A program made the translations under genes and the position numbers. Positions 56,191 to 64,000 of a stretch of 64,000 bases of DNA are shown in pieces (the first letter of the stretch is position 1; each line of letters starts with the position of its first letter). Source of the DNA: Microvelia longipes (Eukaryota > Arthropoda > Insecta > Hemiptera > Veliidae); contig JACMZG010001863.1 of assembly GCA_018340805.1 (NCBI GenBank), positions 57,356,091 to 57,420,090 of the forward strand. Direction: 5' to 3'. The notes below the pieces were generated by a model. That model made no database searches. It was not told the DNA's origin and saw only the letters and a program-made list of their open reading frames with translations.

Positions 56191-57608
56191 AAACTATTAA
56201 GTAAAAATAATGATCCCATGTATTATTATGTATTAAGTTAAAAAGGATGCGATGTAATAGTATTAAAATGTACCCTATGGTGCAAGGTATGGGACTGTTT
56301 AAGATTCAATTTAATTTAATTTGTACAGACTCCTTTCAAAAGACTGTAAAGTCCCTAAATTTCATTTTTTTAACTTTATTGATTATTGTCAATAATAAAT
56401 GTATTTGACATAGTGCTCATACTGTCTACAATAAATGTATTTGACATAGTGCTCATACTGGTTAAAGTGACTTGGCAGTCTTGATAGGAGGAATCACCCA
56501 GTGGTGACATTCCTTGGCGTTGTTAGGTAAATGTTGATATTAACTCTCTAGCATGTATGCGCTTAGTGCTATGGTGATATCAGACACACAGACACATACA
56601 TACACACATACCACTCACACACACAACATTTATGTTACTAATCAGGAGTTAAAACTATAGTGTATGAACAAAATATTGAGATTTTGACCTTCTTATCAAT
56701 TTATTTAAAACTCATTTCAACCCATTTGAAAGGGGTTTACAAATGAAATAGTGACTTAAGTGAGCTAAAGCACACTAAAATTAATTTAATGTAAGAAAAA
56801 AATTGAAGTTAATTTTCCTCAGAAATAATGAACAACAAAGTAACCCCTATCCAAATTATATCGTTAATCAGTCTCCTGTTATCAATTTCTTATCAGTGTC
56901 TTAATTTTGAAAGCCCTTTTTTGTACATTTTTGTTACTGTTAAGTACAAGGGCAGCATAATTTAAATAAATCATTAAAAGATAAATTTGTAGTAAAACAA
57001 ATGCAAAACTAAATGCAGACTTCTAAAAATATAGTTATGTTATGTTATATGGTTATGTTCTCTCATAATTCATACTATATAGACTAGGAGCGCTAGTATC
57101 TTCTTTACTTAACTAAAAAAATTCTATGGTAGTGTCTTGTCTTTCGACAAAAAAATATATTACTTAAACATTAATTAGTTTCTTTTCTTTTATTTTTAGT
57201 CTGCAAATTTTGTTAAGAAGTTCTTAATGAGTCATTAAAGAAAAGTTAATGAAGAAGCGGCCCTCTACCTTAACCCACTAGCTTTTCCTTTATCCCTCCT
57301 CCAACTCTCAACTTATATTAATAACAATTTTCTTTCATAATTTTTTCTTACAGCTTGCTGTTTTTCAATTTTTCTTAAATTAAACTAAAGTGTTTGTAAT
57401 TTGACTAAAGAATTTTAGAAGTCGGTAAAAATAAAATTCAATTAGTTTCTTGGCGTTAATTTTTATTTTGATTATTATTTAATAGTGTGCTATATTTTGT
57501 ATTGGAACTTACACACATTTTTTTAGCAAATTTTCAAAAATGAGTTTATGAGATTGGGGTCATGAAGCGGGCCGGAGGAGCTTTTGGAAGAGGGGACTCA
57601 CTGATCAA

Positions 57609-57609
<1 letters not shown>
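56191..57609. other. Intergenic sequence, nothing recognised
   Basis: Includes a tandem 36-bp duplication (56394-56460) and an ACACACA-rich segment at 56580-56620 resembling 14290-14310. No frame recognised. Confidence 0.4.
56394..56460. repeat. Two-copy tandem repeat, 36-bp unit
   Basis: AATAAATGTATTTGACATAG and GTGCTCATACTG repeated exactly in direct orientation. Confidence 0.92.

Positions 57610-57696
<87 letters not shown>
57610..57696. repeat. (TA)n microsatellite
   Basis: TA array, then ACATACATATATATGTGTGTG. It is followed by CTTTCTCGGATCGAAATGATA, similar to sequence after the 23674 array. Confidence 0.9.
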
Positions 57697-57698
<2 letters not shown>

Positions 57699-60058
57699 CA
57701 TATATATGTGTGTGTGTATGGACAATATGTTTGTGTCTTAGACGTTTCTATGGGACACGATAACTTAACTTTCGAACGCTTTCTCGGATCGAAATGATAC
57801 TTTGTACAAAAACAGAGAATTTTCAATGTTCACCGCCTGTACCGGCTTTTACTGGGTAGTATTAAATTTAGAATTGAATAAGTTTAGGCTTTAGATTTCA
57901 TAGAAATGGTTACATTTTAATTTTAGATCCTTAAATTGAGTAAAGATTATCCGCTGCCTTCCTATAATCCTTCACTTGAGAGAGTTGCCACCCACTATGA
58001 GAACAATACTTGAAAAGGAAGCACTTCTGAGAATTTGAAGCTCTTTAAGTTGTTGAAAGAATCAAGTTTCTAAAAACTTCTTGGTATCTACACAATCTTT
58101 TACTTTATGTTAAACATTATCGACGATTTAAGGGAATCATTTCAAACATGAGATACCTATCAATAGTTATTAATAAAATAATGCTTCCCAGCTCAAGTTT
58201 AAGTTTACTACTTAGGCAATGCCGAAGAGGAAAAAATGTATTTGTTCCCGAGGCTGACAGGTCGAGGGAGATATAATTGCAGAAAGAAATTAGTTACCTT
58301 CTTTATTATTCCGTATTTCTCTTATTATATTTATCTTATTTTCTCTTATTATAGTTTTCTTTTTTCCCTTAATGTGGAATATTTTCAACGTTTTTTGTAG
58401 TAATTTCTTCAATTTTTTTTAATAATTACTTCACACCTTTGCTCAGTACCTTTCTTTATGACTTAATTCTTCCTCGGAATGAATTTATTTTTAGTATTTG
58501 TATGATTATGACCAGAATGGTCGAAACGTTACTCTAAAATCTTTGTTTTTATTAACCCTAATGGATACAATCGTCCTTATCAAGATATTATTAAGGGTAC
58601 AACCAACATCAATTTGGAAAGAAATTACTGACATTTTGCAGCTGAACTCTTAATCACGGTATATAATGTTAATATTAAAAAAAAGTTTCCATAATTATTG
58701 ATAGGTTTAAAATAGTTAACAGGAGTTTGTGAATTCTTGCTTACTCGTTTTAGGTCAGTATTATGGCATACATGGTCATTTAGCAGCTTGTCAATTGGCA
58801 GCTTGCCAATATTCGCCTATTTTAGGCCCCTCATATTTTCACTTGACCTTTTCTGAAGCTAAAAACTGCATTAACTATTAATAAGCAACTATTAAAATAT
58901 CGTGCTTGTAAAATTTGCTAATCATAAGTTTACTGCTTCAGAAATTAATTTAAAAAGTAATAAAAAAATAATGAAATAAAAATTACAGCAATAAGTTAAG
59001 AAATTGTGTGAAAATGCACGTAATAGTTTCCTTCTTACAGACGACTAAAGTAAGAAATTAATTTTTAAACCAAAGCTATTACTTTTACGTTTAAGATAAA
59101 CAAGGAAAAAAAACATTAAAAATACCCAAATGATTTTGCATTTTAGTATTCATTATACCTTACAAAGAAAAACTATTAGTGCCATAAAATGATTTTAAAA
59201 CTCATTTTTCTAAAAAAGAGAAACTTAAAAGATACGAGACATTTCGTTTATAAGTTTTTTGTTATCTTAGAGGGAAGAAAACCGAGTTAAAACTAGAGTC
59301 ATTATAAAGTCATAAGCGTCATGAGTTCACGGTTGATGAAAAGTTATGATGCGGTTAGAGTGCAGAGGGTTAATGAGCTATTATGTGTTGTAGCGGTTTT
59401 GACTTAACTTTCGATTAGACTACCAGTAGTACTAACATATGGTCTAATGGTTCAATTAATTTCTAATGTCTTCGTTGTAGAGGTAAAAAGGTACGATTGT
59501 TGTGCCCGAAGTCCTAAGAAGGCTAGTAGGGCAGTTATAGGCTTAATTTGTCTGGGTGTAACCTCTCGTATAGATCCAAGGATCTTTAAGAAAAGTGATG
59601 AAGCAATAAGTCATTTGTCATTTATTGACCCCATTAAGGATCAAATATAGAGCAGAATCCATAAAAAATACAGATCAAAAACAAAGGCACATGCTTAGAA
59701 CAAACTGCGCATGCTTGCAATCATTCATTGTCAGCGCAGGTCTTAAATTTAAAGACAAAATTACCTTACAAATGGTTTACTTAATATTTTATCAAAAATA
59801 ATAAATTGTGATCATTAAAATGTTTTATTTGCCCTGAAGTGTCAAACATGTTGAACTCAATTTATCCTTGATCCAAAAAAGTAAGGAAATAAACTTTTCT
59901 GCCCCGCCGAGTCATGTCCGTTTTGGTTCAAGACGGACTATGGCGTTTTCAAAGTGAAGTTGCTAGGTTGGCATTACTAAAGGGCCTTATTTCAATTGAG
60001 AGGCAATCATCAGCTCCTTCTCCTTGGAAGGAGAAGGAGCTCACACAACAATGTGTGT
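57697..60058. other. Intergenic sequence, mostly unrecognised
   Basis: 58190-58280 contains words of MITE K (TTAGGCAATGCCGAAG, GGTCGAGGGAGATA). A 67-codon frame at 59447-59650 has no recognisable domain. At 60015-60042 CTCCTTCTCC and GGAGAAGGAG form a short palindrome. Confidence 0.4.
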
Positions 60059-60084
60059 AATATATATATATATTATATATATAT

Positions 60085-60116
<32 letters not shown>
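60059..60116. repeat. (TA)n microsatellite
   Basis: About 58 bp of TA repeat with two phase breaks. Confidence 0.9.
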
Positions 60117-61154
60117 CCTCAACAATATACATTCAGTCACTACCTTAAGAATACACCTCCTCTCAGTCCCTCCATAACCCAAACCTCATGACCTCAATTT
60201 TCTTTTTGAAAATTCGCTAAGTGTAAAAGAAACTATCCATCAATATGCAATGCAGCTTCAATTGCGCATGCATATTTTATAAGTTTATAACTCTCCACAA
60301 CCGCTTCCACTGTAACGATACCATTAGCATAATTGAATCCAAAAATTTCCCTAAAACCTACATTACTAGGATAATAAAGAAAACAACAAATAAAATTAGA
60401 AATCATCTTAAAAGAGTTGACTAAAATGCAAGAATAGACAATATGAAAAAAATGAAATTTTATTTTTTAATGGATTCAAAAAATTGAATTATAATATAGA
60501 GGAAATGTATCTGCTATGAAACTAAATTAAATTAAGAATGAAAGGGTTCAGAGATACGGAATAAAAAGTAGAGACAGAAAAATAACTGCGATGACAAAAA
60601 ATGCTAAAACAGTGAAGCTAGTGGTAGTTAAAGCTATTAGGTCTGCGGGGGGGGGTCTCCATATTCAGACCAGTGTGCTTTCTATTTAGTCTATTTCATC
60701 ACTTCAAAAAAAAGTGGAATAGTTGCTCAGGGAATTAGGGTTTGAGAGGTTTAATTAATATTTCCCGACCTATGCGTGCATATTGGCTAACTTTTTTTTA
60801 TTGTTTCTTTTTAATATTCAAAAACAATTTAAGTTATTTTATTATACATTTTAATTTTTACGGTTATTTTATCTATACATATTATGCATGTATCTACGTT
60901 TAGAACAGAAAAGTTGCGTTTTGAACATGAATGATAAACTAATAGATCTTTTAAAAGTTATAGAAGTACTTTAATACATGAATGCAAATAAGGAATGAAA
61001 TTTATATATTTCGTCCTTTTCATTTTTTAATTAATTTATTTTATAATTGAATTAAAATTAAAGGAAAAAAATCTATAGGAACTATATAGAGGCTGCGTCT
61101 AACAATGTTTTGATAAAGAAGGATTACTAAGCACTTGAAGAATCCGTTATTATA
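60117..61154. other. Intergenic sequence, nothing recognised
   Basis: No frame or repeat boundary recognised. Nine-base G run at about 60647. Confidence 0.35.
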
Positions 61155-61440
61155 GTCCAAGAGCCCAGGGGTGTTTTGTTAATAAAAAGTGTAATGGCTG
61201 GAACCGGTCTCAATTTTTCGTAAATATCTTCCTGAACAAGGATCTGCAATTCTGCCGACTCGTATCGGATGGGTGTCCCAGGCAAAACCTTTGACCCCTA
61301 AAGTGCGTTCTGCCTGGGACACCTATCCGATACGAGTCGGCAAAATTGCAGATCCTTGTTCAGGAAGGTATTTACGAAAAATTGAGACCGGTTCCAGCCA
61401 TTACACTTATTATTAACAAAACACCCCTGGGCTCTTGGTC
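61155..61440. mobile_element. Two-armed foldback, family F copy 2
   Basis: 286 bp. Left arm GTCCAAGAGCCCAGGGGTG through CCGACTCGTATCGGATGGG, mirrored by the right arm ending CCCTGGGCTCTTGGTC. Nearly no spacer. TA dinucleotides flank both sides. Several short open frames are produced by the arms on both strands and are not genes. Confidence 0.9.
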
Positions 61441-61449
61441 TATTACCTT

Positions 61450-62217
61450 CAGGGGTAGACTGGCCGGAGTATGGGCGAGAGCCGCAGTCCTCCTTGGGCC
61501 GCTCAGCCAAAGAAAAAAAACAAAAAGATGATTGACATATTAAATATTTTTAAACTTATAATATAACTATTGATTTATTTATTATAATTACGTAATATAT
61601 TAATAACTCTAGAGTCGAAGAGGCCCAATACTCTAAAGTAGAGTCTAAAGAGCTCTCAGAGACAGATGTTGTTAAAGTACTCAAAATATTCCCAATTTGT
61701 TACCTAAATTTAGGTTTTAAGGCCCCTATTCTTTATAGGTGGTTAGAGGTGGTCTAGGGCCTTAGACTAGGGCCCTCAACATTCTTAATCAGGGCCCTAG
61801 AGCAGTACAAAAAGCCCCTACAAATTAAATATAAAAAAATGTAATTACATATTAAATTTTAATAAATGAACTTAAGTTTATTTTATACTTTTTTATTTGT
61901 TTTATTAACATAAGTTATTTAATTAATAAAACACAATGAAAGTTAATTTCATTTGATCTAATTTGATTAAATATTAAATTAAAATAAATTAATCTTGGCT
62001 ATAATCATTAATAAAACTCTAGTTAAAAGTAGACTCCTCTACCTAGAAAGCAATGCAAACCCCCCCCCCCCTCATTTCATCATGAATCTCATTTCATTTA
62101 TGGATGAATGAAATATGAGGGGAAAAATTAATATAATTCATTTTATGTTATAAAATGAATATCTGGGCCCTTTTTGGCCAAACCCTCCCAAAGCCTTTTT
62201 AGTTCAGTCCGCCACTG
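61450..62217. mobile_element. hAT-like non-autonomous element family C
   Basis: 768 bp with ends CAGGGGTAGACTGGCC and AGTCCGCCACTG, flanked by perfect 8-bp duplications ATTACCTT (61442-61449 and 62218-62225). The left duplication starts two bases after foldback F copy 2. No transposase coding. The interior contains the GGGCCCTA-rich segment that also occurs at 5636-5945, and a run of 12 C at 62060-62071. Confidence 0.92.
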
Positions 62218-62225
62218 ATTACCTT

Positions 62226-62641
62226 GGTAAAACTATAAATATATATAAAAATAAAAACATTTTTTAATTTAAACATTTTTTTAAATTAGACACCTGCCAG
62301 ATATAAATTAAATTTAATCTAAAATATTAAAAAACAAAAAATAATCGGGTACGGGGGTACCTTGGTACTCTTCCTTACAAGTAACAACTTACGTACTAAG
62401 TTGTACTTACGTACAAATTCGGACTCGCTTCGTGCCTCCTCAGAATGTCATGATTATCCGAATTTTAAGGCAGTTTTACTTCGGCCTCGCTACTCTCGAC
62501 CTCAGGATTATTAGGTAACCTAATATCTAGGCTTTTGCCTCAGCTTAATGAAAGCATAGAAAAATAATAAGGTATAAAGGCATTAAATAATAGGATTATA
62601 CTTGGCTGCCTAGTTCTTTTATTAGTATAGTTCTTTTTATA
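62226..62641. other. AT-rich spacer, nothing recognised
   Basis: Contains TTCGGACTCGCTTCG and ACTCTCGACCTCAGG words also seen near 41560. No frame recognised. Confidence 0.35.
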
Positions 62642-63064
62642 GTCCAAGAGCCCAGGGGTGTTTTGTTAATAAAAGTGTAATGGCTGGAACCGGTCTCAAT
62701 TTTTCGTAAATCTTCCTGAACAAGGATCTGCAATTCTGCCGACTCGTATCGGATGGGTGTCCCAAGCAGAACGCACTTTAGGGGTCAAAGGTTCTGCCTG
62801 GGACACCCATCCGATACGAGTCGGCAGAATTGTAGATCCTTGTTCAGGAAGGTATTTACGAAAAATTAAACCGTTTCCAGCCATTACACTTTTTTTAACT
62901 TCGGTGGTAAATTTGACCTGTAAAAGTGCGTTCTGCCTGGGACGCCCATCTGATACGAGTCGGCAGAATTGCAGATCCTTGTTCAGGAAGGTATTTACGA
63001 AAAATTAAACCCGTTTCCAGCCATTACACTTTTTATTAACAAAACACCCCTGGGCTCTTGGTCA
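62642..63064. mobile_element. Three-armed foldback, family F copy 3
   Basis: 423 bp. Left arm (GTCCAAGAGCCCAGGGGTG...) then two right arms separated by the linker AACTTCGGTGGTAAATTTG. Same architecture and linker as 14715-15126, arms closer to 61155-61440. Non-coding. Confidence 0.9.
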
Positions 63065-63400
63065 ATTAGAATATCAGCTGGCTATTGTCAAAATCTAACT
63101 ATATTGTATGATTTAATCATTTTTAAAACGTCATGGTTTTGACAGATCTAAACTAACTTTTTTTATATTTTTAATTGTTGCACCAGTAAATTTGTATGTT
63201 CGCTAATAATTTACAAACTAAAAGTTAAGTTGCTGTGAAATATCCACTACTAATTTATTTGATGAGTCGCTATCTGACGATACGTCGAAAGGAGTATAAT
63301 GAGAGAAAATTAAAGCATTTAAAATAAAAATACGTGGATCAATTGACTACACATAGCTGCAAATTTGAGTCCAATGTCAACTTGAATGGTTCAATTTTCG
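63065..63400. other. Intergenic sequence, nothing recognised
   Basis: No frame or repeat boundary recognised. Confidence 0.35.
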
Positions 63401-63458
63401 ATTTTATGTTATAAAATTAATATCTGGGCCCTTTTTGGCCAAACCCTCCTAAAGCCTA
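63401..63458. mobile_element. Terminal fragment of hAT-like family C
   Basis: TATGTTATAAAATTAATATC then TGGGCCCTTTTTGGCCAAA and CCCTCCTAAAGCC match 62143-62195 near the right end of the complete element. The outermost CAGTGG part is missing. Confidence 0.8.
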
Positions 63459-63461
63459 ATA

Positions 63462-63592
63462 TGTAAATATATGTAGGATATTTTAATCCTAAATATGTAT
63501 TTATTTAAATATGTAGGATATTTAATCCTAAATATGTAGGATATTTAATCCTAAATATGTAGGATATTTAATCCTAAATATGTAGGATATTT
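63462..63592. repeat. 23-bp minisatellite
   Basis: About five units of AATATGTAGGATATTTAATC followed by CTA, the first ones variable. Each unit has the partial palindrome GGATATTTAATCC. Confidence 0.92.
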
Positions 63593-64000
63593 AAGAAAAA
63601 AATCTCTACGCCCTATGGTAAGAGAGAGAGGTAGAGATAAAAAGTTTGAGATATAAATACAAGATTAATAATACCAAGATAGAGTGTAATTATAGCAATC
63701 GGGAAAAGGTTAGGAAAATGCGGGGAAAACACGAAGTTACATAAATAAACATAAGAGCGCAGCAGCAGACGGGGATACAGTGCACTCTATCGAATTTATA
63801 TTGAAAATAAAGATAAAATACTTAACAAAGGAATATTTTAAACATTTGATGACAGCAAAATAGAGTATCTTAATATGAGAAATATCATCTTCAGGGCAGC
63901 ACAATTAAACCCGAAGTTTGATTTTCTCAAATAAGTTTGAAGTTTGAAATAAGAGTTGAAGTTTCAACTCTCTAGCATAACACAGAGAAAGTTATGCGTG
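63593..64000. other. Right edge, with dispersed repeat entering
   Basis: 63957-64000 (GTTTCAACTCTCTAGCATAA...) matches 14226-14270, so a copy of that repeat runs off the window. The rest is unrecognised. Confidence 0.5.

Noticed and set aside
59447..59650. 67-codon frame with a protein-like composition
   Set aside because: No recognisable motif, no neighbouring exon found on either side, and length within chance for the region.
61298..63008. Open frames of 60-83 codons on both strands
   Set aside because: Same cause: arms of foldback family F at 61155-61440 and 62642-63064.

Overview
This is a eukaryotic nuclear window, AT-rich and repeat-laden, most likely from an arthropod and probably an insect. 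The evidence is spliced genes with GT-AG introns, a BEL/Pao LTR retrotransposon, a tRNA-derived SINE, non-LTR retrotransposons, and many short inverted-repeat DNA elements and TA microsatellites. The species cannot be named from the sequence.

Two host genes can be supported, lying tail to tail. The last four exons of Ptpa (PP2A phosphatase activator) run on the + strand at 233-3081 and continue off the left edge. A CRAL-TRIO lipid-binding protein gene lies on the - strand. Its seven coding exons at 39054-38884, 21415-21324, 17496-17346, 15479-15286, 14002-13892, 12122-11978 and 10126-10035 join in matching phase into about 318 codons. An upstream 5' exon was not found. Its first visible intron is 17.5 kb long and holds most of the window's repeats.

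The repeats, left to right. Between the genes (3.5-10 kb) are an inverted-repeat MITE, a long foldback and a hAT-like MITE. The CRAL-TRIO introns from 10 to 21 kb hold further MITEs, foldbacks and TA arrays. One nested pair has a perfect 8-bp target duplication, and one MITE ends about 20 bp from a splice donor. The giant intron (21.4-38.9 kb) contains a BEL/Pao element at 28491-34608, antisense to the gene. Its LTRs differ only by a 2-bp indel, yet gag and pol are broken by several small frameshifts. The intron also contains a tRNA-Ser-like SINE and two minisatellites that run up to the splice donor of exon 1.

From 39 kb to the right edge there is no supported host gene. This part holds a decayed LINE RT fragment, more hAT-like MITEs, two more SINE copies (one apparently invaded by an antisense LINE 3' end inside its ATT tail), large TA arrays with a repeated spacer, and a 42-bp minisatellite. 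It also holds a 5'-truncated LINE at 52988-56069 with 14-bp target duplications, inserted into a hAT-like MITE, and a tight cluster at 61-63 kb of two foldbacks and a hAT-like element with a perfect 8-bp duplication.

I see no prokaryote-style system, CRISPR array, rRNA gene or independent tRNA gene. The most unusual material is repeat biology: three-armed foldbacks, a nested SINE/LINE composite, MITEs with TA-microsatellite cores, and a palindromic minisatellite beside a splice site. Element boundaries and target duplications were read by eye. Family names are structural guesses, not database matches.
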